Shown piece by piece: positions 15,258 through 22,760 of a stretch of 37,553 bases of DNA. The translations under genes and the position numbers were made by a program. The notes beneath the pieces are model-generated. The model made no database searches and had not been told where the DNA came from. It saw only the letters and a list, made by a program, of their open reading frames with translations. Source of the DNA: CAYPCH01 sp964409165 (lineage in GTDB: Bacteria; Bacillota; Clostridia; Acetivibrionales; Acetivibrionaceae); assembly GCA_964409165.1 (NCBI GenBank), contig CAYPCH010000022.1:1-37553 (forward strand), given 5' to 3'. How positions within the stretch are numbered: the first letter of the stretch is position 1; each line of letters begins with the position of its first letter.

Positions 15258-18041
15258 ATGTACCTTAAAAAGATTTGCGATTATTTTTTGAAAATGCTTA
15301 TTGCAACAATTATGAGCTTTAGTCTGGTTTACCCTCTTGTAACCACACTGCGCTTTACTTATTCACCTTTGAGGGTAGGCGGAATAGTTTTATTGGTACT
15401 TTTTACATGCTCTGTATTATTTTTAAACAAGACGGCTGTAAAAGTTTCTGTTTTTTTAATTCCTATTAGCATTGCTGCTACAATAACTATTCTGCTCACA
15501 TTAAGAAAAGATATTTTCTACCGTATAGCTGGATCGTTCAGATGGCTTTACTATTATATAAACGGCGAGACTCCCCTTATCGCCTTTTATTCCCTTGTAA
15601 TTACTTTACTCTTTTGTGTTTTGATTGTACCGTTGGTGTATATATTTACGTTTAAAAAATTCAATTTCATAATTATAATGACCATCGGTATAGCTATTTA
15701 TGTATCCCAGTGGGTTTTCGATTTTTTTGTTGACGAGGCTCTGATATCTTTTTACCTTTTTATTTTCTCTGTGCTTGTATATTATTTTATTCATATATAT
15801 AACAAAAAGTCTTTTCATGATTCCAACGACTTTACAAGCGCATCAGGTTTCATTTTGTCGGCAACTCCTATTTGTATACTTGTTCTGCTACTGTCATATC
15901 TTGTTCCTGTAAATGCAAGACCCATTGAATGGCCATGGCTTGACAGAAAAATTGGCAATACCTACAGTTTTCTTGTAAGCAGGTATGCTAAAAACGAGCT
16001 TTCAAATGTAGGTTATTTTTCTCTTTCTACAGCAGGATTTGGCAGCGGTAATACTCTAGGGGGCAATATAAAACCAAACAATACAAAAGTTATGGAGGTA
16101 ACCGGCCCGAAGAGCTTATATCTTAGAGGTCGTTCAAGCGATCTGTATAACGGAAATTCATGGACAAATTCAAATATAACAATACGAACAACTGCTCAAG
16201 AATTCCACGAAATGGATGTGGATATCCATGAAATGAAGTCGGGTATTTCTCTGCTTTTTAATGAACAAAGCAACAGCTACATTTCTTCGACATGGGATAA
16301 TACAGACTTCTATGGAATAAATATGCCCTTTTTTATTACAGAGGAAAATGTAAACTTATCATATGCAGATTTAACAACAAAATCTCTTTTTGTTCCTTTA
16401 AAATCAAAAAACTTCAGCTTTGCAAGCAATTTCAGCCCTCTAACCGAAAACAATGATAATATAACTGTAAACCAAGATGGTATCTTTTCATCAGAAACGC
16501 CATTGACAAAAGGCTATATTTATAACTTTAGCACTTACAATATAAAGTATTCGGATAATACTTTTATTGATATTATGAGACATAGCCAAAAAGGTCTTTA
16601 CCTGCAAGCACTCCAAAATATAAATGATAGGATTTATGATTATATTTTGAACAACGTAATTAACCATTTCGCCAACCATAAAAATAGCAAGGTTGAGTGG
16701 AGCAATTTAAACGAAAGAGAACTTTGGAGTTTAATACTTGCTGAGGAGAACATTTTCGAATTGGAACAAAAAATTATCAATTATCTTGAAAACTTTTTTA
16801 TTTCCAACCAGCTCCAACAGGACATGGCACCCAGTCATATTATAATACAGGATGAATTTGTTCAGGAAGAATACTCATCTAGTCATGTTATAATACAGGA
16901 TGAATCTGAAGTTTTCTCTTCTTATTATTCTCCAAACTCCATCGACTACCAATATCTAACTTTATTGCTGAAGGAAGATGTTTTTCAAAACCTTCTCAAC
17001 AGGCGTGAAGTTCTTGCTTTTTTGAAAAACAACTCAAACGAAATTTATGCAAAATATCTTCAAACTCCTGAAACTCTACCGGAAAGAGTAAAAGAACTTG
17101 CTGTTTCGATAACCAAAGATGAAACAAATGATTATGACAAGGTCAAAGCAATAGAGCAGTATCTTTCCACCAACTTCGCCTATACTTTGTCCCCTGGAAA
17201 TACTCCTGCGGGAAAGGACTTTGCAGATTATTTTCTGTTTGATTTACAGAAAGGCTACTGCACATATTTTGCAACATCTATGACTATCCTGACAAGGTGT
17301 CTGGGAATTCCCTCACGCTATATAGAAGGCTTTATACTGCCTTCTATTACTAAAAAAGGATACACAAATGTGTATGAAATTACAAATCAACAGGCTCATG
17401 CTTGGACAGAAGTATATTTTGAAGGTATAGGCTGGATACCTTTTGAACCTACATCCTCTTTCAGTAACTCTTTATACAATGACGCAACTACCTGGATAAA
17501 CGGTCAAGGCATTCCTTATAATCCATATGATAACTATAGTGGAGGGGACATTCCGCAACACCCGAATTATACTGATATTGGAGAGCATCATCAAACCGAC
17601 AGCCTTTATGATACAATACCGTATTCCCTTGCATTGGCGATAATATTTTGCATTGTTTTATTAATCCTGCTTATTCTTCTATTTAATGCTATAAAAAGAA
17701 GGCTCCGTTATAATAAAATACGAAAAATGGATTCTTCAGATTGTACTATCAGAATGTTTGAATATTTCCTTATGCATCTTAAATACCAAGGTGCTCCTTT
17801 TAAAGCTGGTGAAACACCTTTGGAATACGCTAAAAGGCTTGATAATTATGGATATCTTTATCCTTTTAAATTCAAAGAAATAGCAGATGTATTCATTAAA
17901 GCAAGATATAGTCCTCTTAAAGTTTCAGAAGCTGAAAAAAATACAGTTTGCGGGTTCTATAAAAAAATTTTCAGCGCAACCCGCAAGAACTTAGGATTAT
18001 TTAAATACTTTTTAGTTGTTCATATATTAGGAAAAGTATAG
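15258..18041 (+). CDS. Membrane transglutaminase-like protein (TgpA-type)
   Basis: 927 aa. About six N-terminal membrane segments (residues 10-220), a large extracytoplasmic region, a transglutaminase-like core (about 600-730), one more membrane helix (about 792-812) and a cytoplasmic DUF4129-like tail (YFLMHLKYQGAPFKAGETPLEYA). The catalytic Cys is in QKGYCTYFATSMTILTR, the His in QQAHAWTEVYFEGIGW and the Asp position is Glu/Pro-rich FEPT. The family is presumed to cross-link or cleave cell-surface proteins. Relative to typical members there is an insertion with a 16-residue tandem duplication (SHIIIQDE / SHVIIQDE, nt 16833-16905). The GGTGGGTGG stretch before the ATG is a modest ribosome site. 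Third gene of the MoxR operon. Confidence 0.9.
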   Translation: MYLKKICDYFLKMLIATIMSFSLVYPLVTTLRFTYSPLRVGGIVLLVLFTCSVLFLNKTAVKVSVFLIPISIAATITILLTLRKDIFYRIAGSFRWLYYYINGETPLIAFYSLVITLLFCVLIVPLVYIFTFKKFNFIIIMTIGIAIYVSQWVFDFFVDEALISFYLFIFSVLVYYFIHIYNKKSFHDSNDFTSASGFILSATPICILVLLLSYLVPVNARPIEWPWLDRKIGNTYSFLVSRYAKNELSNVGYFSLSTAGFGSGNTLGGNIKPNNTKVMEVTGPKSLYLRGRSSDLYNGNSWTNSNITIRTTAQEFHEMDVDIHEMKSGISLLFNEQSNSYISSTWDNTDFYGINMPFFITEENVNLSYADLTTKSLFVPLKSKNFSFASNFSPLTENNDNITVNQDGIFSSETPLTKGYIYNFSTYNIKYSDNTFIDIMRHSQKGLYLQALQNINDRIYDYILNNVINHFANHKNSKVEWSNLNERELWSLILAEENIFELEQKIINYLENFFISNQLQQDMAPSHIIIQDEFVQEEYSSSHVIIQDESEVFSSYYSPNSIDYQYLTLLLKEDVFQNLLNRREVLAFLKNNSNEIYAKYLQTPETLPERVKELAVSITKDETNDYDKVKAIEQYLSTNFAYTLSPGNTPAGKDFADYFLFDLQKGYCTYFATSMTILTRCLGIPSRYIEGFILPSITKKGYTNVYEITNQQAHAWTEVYFEGIGWIPFEPTSSFSNSLYNDATTWINGQGIPYNPYDNYSGGDIPQHPNYTDIGEHHQTDSLYDTIPYSLALAIIFCIVLLILLILLFNAIKRRLRYNKIRKMDSSDCTIRMFEYFLMHLKYQGAPFKAGETPLEYAKRLDNYGYLYPFKFKEIADVFIKARYSPLKVSEAEKNTVCGFYKKIFSATRKNLGLFKYFLVVHILGKV
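16833..16905 (+). repeat. Tandem duplication inside the transglutaminase gene
   Basis: A 25-nt segment at 16833-16857 recurs at 16881-16905 with one mismatch, giving a 48-nt period and keeping the reading frame. It encodes repeated SH(I/V)IIQDE in the extracytoplasmic linker. Confidence 0.7.
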
Positions 18042-18089
18042 ATAGCTCACTCACCCTGAACCAATAAAACTATATCCATCAAGGACAAA

Positions 18090-18171
18090 GGTACTCAACT
18101 TTGTTTGTTTCATATGACTTTAGGAGGCATAATAAAACTCGGAGGCTACTTATCCCCCAAGTTTTATTATG
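18090..18171. repeat. GGTACTCAA element with long stem, between convergent genes
   Basis: GGTACTCAACTTTG (18090-18103) followed by AGGAGGCATAATAAAACT leading into a hairpin, arms 18128-18139 and 18160-18171 (12 bp). Same order of blocks as 6987-7101. It lies between the convergent transglutaminase and pspC genes and may serve as a bidirectional 3' structure, although no T-run follows. Confidence 0.5.
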
Positions 18172-18186
18172 TCAAAGACACCCTGA

Positions 18187-18378
18187 CTAAAACATCGGTT
18201 TTTTAGGTATTATAAACCATGCACCAATATAAACTAAAAAACCTGTAAATGCGGTCGTTATTATTAAAACTAATGATATAAGCCTTACCAGCGTAGGGTC
18301 TATTCCAAAATATTCTGCAATTCCTCCGCATACCCCACCTAACATTTTATCATTTGAAAGATATAGTCTTTTGCTCAT
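18187..18378 (-). CDS. PspC-domain small membrane protein
   Basis: 63 aa, made up of a single PspC domain. It starts MSKRLYLSNDKMLGGVCGG and continues with IAEYFGIDPTLVRLISLVL, then one hydrophobic helix ending YIGAWFIIP. PspC domains occur in phage-shock and envelope-stress proteins; stand-alone short forms are frequent in Firmicutes and their role is not settled. The start at 18378 is chosen because GAGGAGGGG precedes the ATG by 5 nt and the family begins here. The longer open frame upstream only reads through the GC-rich palindrome and is not coding. Confidence 0.88.
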   Translation of the reverse strand: MSKRLYLSNDKMLGGVCGGIAEYFGIDPTLVRLISLVLIITTAFTGFLVYIGAWFIIPKKPMF

Positions 18379-18453
18379 AAGCACCCCTCCTCTTACTACT
18401 TCTTGTTCATTATATGATACGCAATTATGAATATTTTTGTCTGATAAAAAACA

Positions 18454-18517
18454 AGGAAGCAGGGGGACGGTTCTGTTGCTTCCGCGCGGAAGCAACAGAA
18501 CCGTCCCCCTGCTTCCT
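18454..18517. repeat. Perfect 64-bp GC-rich palindrome
   Basis: Two 32-bp arms meet with no spacer at 18485/18486. The left arm starts AGGAAGCAGGGGGACGG and reads on to TTGCTTCCGC at the centre; the right arm is its exact reverse complement. It is strikingly G+C rich against AT-rich surroundings. GGGGACGGTTC palindromes are known to me as dispersed repeats in clostridial genomes and are often linked to REP-associated (Y1) transposases. No such transposase gene is in this window. Confidence 0.9.
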
Positions 18518-18643
18518 ACGAGTGAACCTGATTTGGTATCTCCAAACAATAGTTCCACCGATTTAATTTGTGCAAGATTTACACCCTCGAAAGAAGAAAG
18601 CGGCAACATTATGCTTGACAGCGGTGTTACCACCGATCAATAA
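18518..18643 (+). pseudogene. Possible C-terminal remnant of a lost gene
   Basis: From the palindrome edge to a TAA at 18643 the plus strand has 41 sense codons without a stop (SEPDLVSPNNSSTDLICARF, then a polar tail ending GVTTDQ). Its composition is protein-like, but there is no start, no ribosome site and no recognised family. It may be a gene end cut off when the palindrome arose, or a chance frame. Confidence 0.22.
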
Positions 18644-18691
18644 CTCAAACAAACATTAAATATAAAATTAACAAAAATATTACTTATAGTA

Positions 18692-19930
18692 TTATTTATA
18701 CAAAGGATACTTGCCACAAAGCTTTTCCACTCTGCCTTTAATGTTTTCCTTCGAATTAACAAAATCTATCATTGTCAAATTAATTAGGTCTGCAATTTCC
18801 ATCATATCGTCTTCTTTCATTCCCCGGGCTGTAACGGCTGGAGTTCCTATCCTTATACCACTTGTAATAAAAGGACTCTGAGTGTCAAAAGGTATGCCAT
18901 TTTTATTTACTGTAATAAAAACCTCATCCAGCATATTTTGTGCGTCTTTACCTGTAACACCTTTGTTTCTGAGGTCTAAGAGCATCAGGTGGTTGTCCGT
19001 TCCGCCGGAAACTATATTAAGACCCTTCTCCATAAGAGTGTTTGCAAGGACGTTTGCATTCTTTAGTATCTGAGTCTGATACTTCTTGAATTCATCAGAC
19101 ATCACCTCTTTAAAACTTACTGCCTTAGCTGCAATAACATGCATCAAAGGGCCACCCTGTATCCCCGGAAATACTGCTTTATCAATCATTTTTGCAAATT
19201 CATTGCTACACATAATCATACCGCCCCTAGGACCTCTCAATGTCTTGTGCGTGGTTGTAGTAACAAAATGTGCGTATGGTACCGGACTCGGATGCAAACC
19301 TGTTGCAACAAGACCGGCAATATGGGCTATGTCAGCCATCAAATAAGCCCCAACTTCATCTGCTATTTCCCTAAAAATCTTAAAATCAATTATTCTTGGA
19401 TATGCACTTGCTCCCGCAACAATCAACTTCGGTTTATTTTCTTTTGCCAATGTTCTTAATTCATCATAATCAATTCGGAAATTGTCCTCCCTAACGCCAT
19501 AAGGTACAATCTTGTAATATTTACCGGACATATTTACAGGACTTCCATGGCTCAAGTGCCCCCCGTGGGCAAGGTTCATACCAAGAACAGTATCTCCCGG
19601 ATTTAATACGGCAAAAAACACCGCCATATTTGCCTGTGCACCCGAATGAGGCTGCACATTAACATGCTCGGCACCAAAAACCTTCTTTGCCCGCTCTATT
19701 GCAAGATTTTCAACAACATCAACATGCTCGCATCCTCCGTAATATCTCTTGCCCGGATAACCTTCTGCGTACTTGTTGGTTAGGGGTGTGCCCATGACCT
19801 CCATAACGGCCTCACTGACAAAATTTTCAGATGCAATAAGCTCTATCTTGTTTCTTTGTCTGCTGACTTCATTCTCTATTGCACCAGCTACTTCCGGGTC
19901 AAATTTTAATACTTCCTTCAAACTGTACAT
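18692..19930 (-). CDS. glyA: Serine hydroxymethyltransferase
   Basis: 412 aa, standard length. PLP enzyme that interconverts serine and glycine with tetrahydrofolate, feeding one-carbon metabolism. Recognised by NKYAEGYPGKRYYGGCEHVD, GANMAVFFAVLNPGDTVLGM-type core, the PLP lysine in TTTTHKTLRGPRGG, and the C-terminal GIRIGTPAVTARGM. The start at 19930 follows AGGAGG by 7 nt and matches the family. The open frame continues 74 codons further only because it reads through the leader and riboswitch. It is controlled by a tandem glycine riboswitch, a likely intrinsic terminator and a consensus promoter upstream. It appears monocistronic. Confidence 0.97.
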   Translation of the reverse strand: MYSLKEVLKFDPEVAGAIENEVSRQRNKIELIASENFVSEAVMEVMGTPLTNKYAEGYPGKRYYGGCEHVDVVENLAIERAKKVFGAEHVNVQPHSGAQANMAVFFAVLNPGDTVLGMNLAHGGHLSHGSPVNMSGKYYKIVPYGVREDNFRIDYDELRTLAKENKPKLIVAGASAYPRIIDFKIFREIADEVGAYLMADIAHIAGLVATGLHPSPVPYAHFVTTTTHKTLRGPRGGMIMCSNEFAKMIDKAVFPGIQGGPLMHVIAAKAVSFKEVMSDEFKKYQTQILKNANVLANTLMEKGLNIVSGGTDNHLMLLDLRNKGVTGKDAQNMLDEVFITVNKNGIPFDTQSPFITSGIRIGTPAVTARGMKEDDMMEIADLINLTMIDFVNSKENIKGRVEKLCGKYPLYK

Positions 19931-19971
19931 ACTAAAACCTCCTATTAATTTTAGGGAATCCCTATACATCG

Positions 19972-19999
19972 AAAAAAGCCAAATCCAAACAGATTTGAC
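19972..19999 (-). terminator. Intrinsic terminator / expression platform of the glyA riboswitch
   Basis: On the minus strand GTCAAATC and GATTTGGC pair (one G-U) around a short TGTTTG-type loop and run into TTTTTT. It lies between the second glycine aptamer and the glyA ribosome site, so it is the natural switch point. Confidence 0.7.
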
Positions 20000-20045
20000 C
20001 TCTGAAAATCGTATAATACCAAAGACAATGTGATTTATTGCCAAA

Positions 20046-20212
20046 ATATACTCTGTCCTTTTGCCTGAGAGATTTTGGAGATAAATAAACATCTGCCATT
20101 GCCCCTTCGGCGCCTTGACGGTCTCTCCAGAGGTGCGTCCTGATATGGTCATTTAACCTGAGAGTATAACTCCTTCGGTGTACCCAGCATTACCGGATAT
20201 CTCTCCCATAGC
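20046..20212 (-). ncRNA. Tandem glycine riboswitch (gcvT-type) controlling glyA
   Basis: Read on the minus strand, two aptamers occur in series. The first has GGGAGAGA, ACACCGAAGGAG and ACTCTCAGG. The second has GGAGAGACCG, GCGCCGAAGGGGCAA, and ATCTCTCAGGCAAAAGGACA. These are the conserved blocks of the glycine riboswitch, and a two-aptamer arrangement is the usual form. It sits in the glyA leader with a terminator after it. In gcvT operons glycine turns expression on; for glyA, whose product makes glycine, the direction cannot be read from the sequence alone. Confidence 0.93.
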
Positions 20213-20246
20213 TATCATCCGCTTGTTTATATAATTTAACAATAAA

Positions 20247-20275
20247 ATTATATAAATAAACGCTGTTTATGTCAA
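20247..20275 (-). promoter_or_regulatory. glyA promoter
   Basis: On the minus strand, perfect -35 TTGACA (20270-20275), a 17-nt spacer and perfect -10 TATAAT (20247-20252). It overlaps the end of the upstream DUF2225 gene and lies just before the riboswitch. Confidence 0.8.
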
Positions 20276-20956
20276 TGAAATTTTAAGCTTCTTTTTCTCT
20301 TCTCTTGCCTGTTGGTATTGTTCCCTTGCATTTTCAATCAATGCCTTGTTTTCTCTTGCATCAGGCGAGCTAATCAGTTTGTTGAACCATACAAGGGAAT
20401 CTTCAATGTTTCCTGTCCTCCTGCTTAATTCAGCAATCATATACATACAAGTGTATTCATCAAGTTTTCCTGCCGGTAATCGTTCTTTTTCATATGTTTC
20501 AATATAATATTTTAATGCATGTTTTAAAAAGTCAAGCTCTTTTTTGTCATTATTAATCCTGTACAACCATGCAATTCTTATGCAAACTTTTGCAAATTCA
20601 CTGGCAGCACCTCCAGTAACCTGAAGGCTAATCAGTGCAAGTTTAAAAGCTTTTAATGCTCTTTTAACATTTCGTTCTCCATTAAATTTTCTCGGGTTCC
20701 AATGAGGTGAAATATTCTTTTTTACAGCATCGGCATCTTTTTTTGAAAGGCTTTCGAATCTATCGCTTTGAGCTGCATATCCGCAAAATTCACAAACCCA
20801 TGCGTCGTAAAATATAGGGTTTACATTTTCATAGTAAACGCAAAAATCAGTGTCCCTTGAAGAAACTATACATTCTTTTGATTTAACGCGGGTAACCTCA
20901 ACTTTAGTATTACAGACCGGACAAGTCACACTTTTGTTGTATAAAGAAGTATTCAT
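20267..20956 (-). CDS. DUF2225 domain protein
   Basis: 229 aa, soluble. The N-terminus has two CXXC pairs (CPVC at 12-15, CEFCGY about 56-61) expected to bind zinc, and the DUF2225 signature FCVYYENVNPIFYDAWVCEF. The rest is helical, with TPR-like repeats (about residues 95-210: ALKAFKLALISLQ, HALKYYIETYE, DSLVWFNKLI). Members are common in Clostridia and Firmicutes; no activity is established. AAGGAG precedes the ATG. It ends inside the glyA promoter, so glyA is transcribed separately. Confidence 0.85.
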   Translation of the reverse strand: MNTSLYNKSVTCPVCNTKVEVTRVKSKECIVSSRDTDFCVYYENVNPIFYDAWVCEFCGYAAQSDRFESLSKKDADAVKKNISPHWNPRKFNGERNVKRALKAFKLALISLQVTGGAASEFAKVCIRIAWLYRINNDKKELDFLKHALKYYIETYEKERLPAGKLDEYTCMYMIAELSRRTGNIEDSLVWFNKLISSPDARENKALIENAREQYQQAREEKKKLKISLT

Positions 20957-21035
20957 ATTAAAACTCCTTCCTTTTATTCAAACTGTCTTTTAATCTATAC
21001 CTTCAAGAACACTTAATTTTGTCTGCTTGATTCTG

Positions 21036-21070
21036 CTCAAAGAGTCCTGATAAAACTTGAGGACTTTGAG
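21036..21070 (-). terminator. Hairpin downstream of the VanW gene
   Basis: CTCAAAG-(AG)-TCCT pairs with AGGACTTTGAG (11 bp with a 2-nt bulge), starting 8 nt after the stop codon. No T-run follows, so it may be a weak terminator or an mRNA-stabilising stem. Confidence 0.35.
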
Positions 21071-21077
21071 ATAAGTT

Positions 21078-22463
21078 CTAATCAAAAGAATCCTCGGCAA
21101 AGTCGTTGTATGAAGGATTTATCCTTACACGCCCTTTAACAGGCTTATAAATATCTTCTGAAATTTTCTCCCTTTCAATCAGCTTGCCACTTTTGTCGTA
21201 AGTCTCCCTGTATACTGCTGTTTTCACTCCATTTACAGCCGCTTTTTCTACAACCCTTTCCCCGGGAGTTAAACTTGAATCTACAACTACTTCTTCACCG
21301 GACGGAATTTCCTCCGTTATAACAGATTTAAGCCTTACATCATAGTTGAAAATATCCTTCCTGCTCAATAGCCTTATAACTATTTTGTTACCGATCACTT
21401 CGGCATTTATAAGTATTGCATAAGGCTTGTTGTTGCTAAACTTAAAGTCTATATACCCTTCTGCAATGGTTGCGTCCTGTCCCGGTTCCACATAACTCAA
21501 ACGCATGGAATGGCTCCTTCTCTCATCAATATTAAGCTTAGCTTTTAGGACCGCAACATATAAAGTGGTTGTAACTTGGCACACACCACCTCCAATTCCC
21601 TCAATCAATAGCCCGTTAACAATCACCGGAGCTTGTTTGTAACCATTTTCCGCAGTCCTTGACCCTAATGCTTTATCCATTGAGAACACATCTTTTGAAA
21701 GCAGTATGCTATTATTAATCCTCTCACATGCGAGTTTTACATTATAGCTCCTGTCAGTTTTATTTGCATTAAAAGAAGTTGAAAAAGAGGCAACGATGTC
21801 TTTAACATCACAGATATCGTTATAGAGAACCCTTGGAAGTATTTTTTGAATGTCAAGCTCAATAAATGAAAAATCTCTCTCTAATAATCTATTTTCTATC
21901 ATAATCATATTTTTGTCAACATCGGTAAACTGACCTATAACCTCTTTATTGAAGGTTATATTGCCATCTTTATAAATAACCGACGCGTCTATTTCTTTTC
22001 TATCCACTTCTTTTTTTATACCTTCAATAACCTTTAAAAGCTCTTCCTTTGAAAAATCTGATCTGACATCAATATTTATACCTTCTTCGTATAAATCAGC
22101 TATTGTCCGCAGCCTTTCCATCACATTTCCGCTCCTACCTATACTGTATGCTTTTTCTATAGCTGAATCCACTAAAAAAACATAGGAAATATCCCTTAAT
22201 GGGGTTTCCCAAATTTTATATTCATGCTTAAGGACAACTCTGTTTTGAACTATAATCTCTCGAAGCTTATCACCTACAATCTGCTTTGCTTCGCTTTTAG
22301 ACAAACCTGAAATGTCGATACCTTCAACACTTACACCATTGTAAAAGGTACTCCGGTTTAAAACAATCATAGCTCCCGTAACAAGTAATAGAGCTATAAG
22401 CAACATAATAATTGCAGTTATTATGATTTTCAACTTATTTCTTATAAAAAAATCAAGTAGCAT
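21078..22463 (-). CDS. VanW family protein with PG-binding-4 and G5 domains
   Basis: 461 aa, membrane-anchored with most of the protein outside. An N-terminal helix (about 10-35) is followed by peptidoglycan-binding-type-4-like repeats (GVDISGLSKSEAKQIV; about 45-215), a VanW domain (about 230-370) with GGGVCQVTTTLYVAVLKA, RRSHSMRLSYVEPGQDATI and the DFKFSNN stretch, and a C-terminal G5 domain (about 375-445, EEIPSGEEVVVDSSLTPGE). This matches the YoaR-like proteins of Firmicutes, presumed cell-wall associated; VanW itself accompanies some vancomycin-resistance loci but its function is unknown. No van genes are here. The ATG at 22463 is preferred because AGAAGG lies 7 nt upstream. Confidence 0.9.
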   Translation of the reverse strand: MLLDFFIRNKLKIIITAIIMLLIALLLVTGAMIVLNRSTFYNGVSVEGIDISGLSKSEAKQIVGDKLREIIVQNRVVLKHEYKIWETPLRDISYVFLVDSAIEKAYSIGRSGNVMERLRTIADLYEEGINIDVRSDFSKEELLKVIEGIKKEVDRKEIDASVIYKDGNITFNKEVIGQFTDVDKNMIMIENRLLERDFSFIELDIQKILPRVLYNDICDVKDIVASFSTSFNANKTDRSYNVKLACERINNSILLSKDVFSMDKALGSRTAENGYKQAPVIVNGLLIEGIGGGVCQVTTTLYVAVLKAKLNIDERRSHSMRLSYVEPGQDATIAEGYIDFKFSNNKPYAILINAEVIGNKIVIRLLSRKDIFNYDVRLKSVITEEIPSGEEVVVDSSLTPGERVVEKAAVNGVKTAVYRETYDKSGKLIEREKISEDIYKPVKGRVRINPSYNDFAEDSFD

Positions 22464-22551
22464 ATTTATACCTTCTATAATTATAATCATTCATAGTATA
22501 TAAATATTGTTGCTTGTATCTGATATATTACATACATCCATTATTTTATTT

Positions 22552-22640
22552 ACTCAACTTTCCCACTTATAGTATTTTGAGGCTCTGGTTGCTCACAAGT
22601 TAAGGGCAAAGAGCCCATAAATACTGTGGGAAAGTTGGGC
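22552..22640. mobile_element. MITE-like element, 89 bp, internally deleted copy
   Basis: Left end ACTCAACTTTCCCAC (22552-22566), right end GTGGGAAAGTTGGGC (22626-22640, 13 of 15 matched). The body corresponds to the reverse complement of the 28155-28289 element with about 45 internal bases missing. The flanks TATTT and TGTTT could be a decayed 5-bp target duplication. Confidence 0.7.
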
Positions 22641-22676
22641 TGTTTAAATATAATATTACCTCCATTTTTTAGCATA

Positions 22677-22743
22677 GCTATTTGATTTCAATACACTGTT
22701 CACACAAAAATAGCAGCGGAAGTTATATTTTCACCATCTTAAG
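22677..22743. repeat. 67-nt dispersed repeat, copy B
   Basis: GCTATTTG start, GAAGTTATATTTT block and TTAAG end, aligned with 11580-11646 over the same length. It lies between the MITE copy and thiI. Confidence 0.45.
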
Positions 22744-22760
22744 CTTTCCACAGCCATATC

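Larger units (their letters stand above)
18379..18691. other. Non-coding gap between pspC and glyA
   Basis: About 313 nt with no functional gene. It contains the 64-bp perfect palindrome (18454-18517) and, right after it on the plus strand, a stop-free stretch ending in TAA at 18643 that could be the tail of a destroyed gene. No glyA terminator was clearly seen. Confidence 0.5.

Noticed and set aside
18454..18517. CRISPR repeat or rho-independent terminator
   Set aside because: Single palindrome without repeat-spacer units and no T-run on either side.
18187..18633. A 148-aa reading of the PspC gene
   Set aside because: The extension crosses the GC-rich palindrome; the domain and ribosome site place the start at 18378.
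18692..20152. A 486-aa reading of glyA
   Set aside because: The extra 74 codons read through the glyA leader, terminator and glycine riboswitch. The conserved protein starts at 19930 with its own AGGAGG.
21078..22463. Vancomycin-resistance gene
   Set aside because: VanW-domain proteins of this PG-binding/G5 type are general cell-envelope proteins; no vanA/B/H/X genes are nearby.
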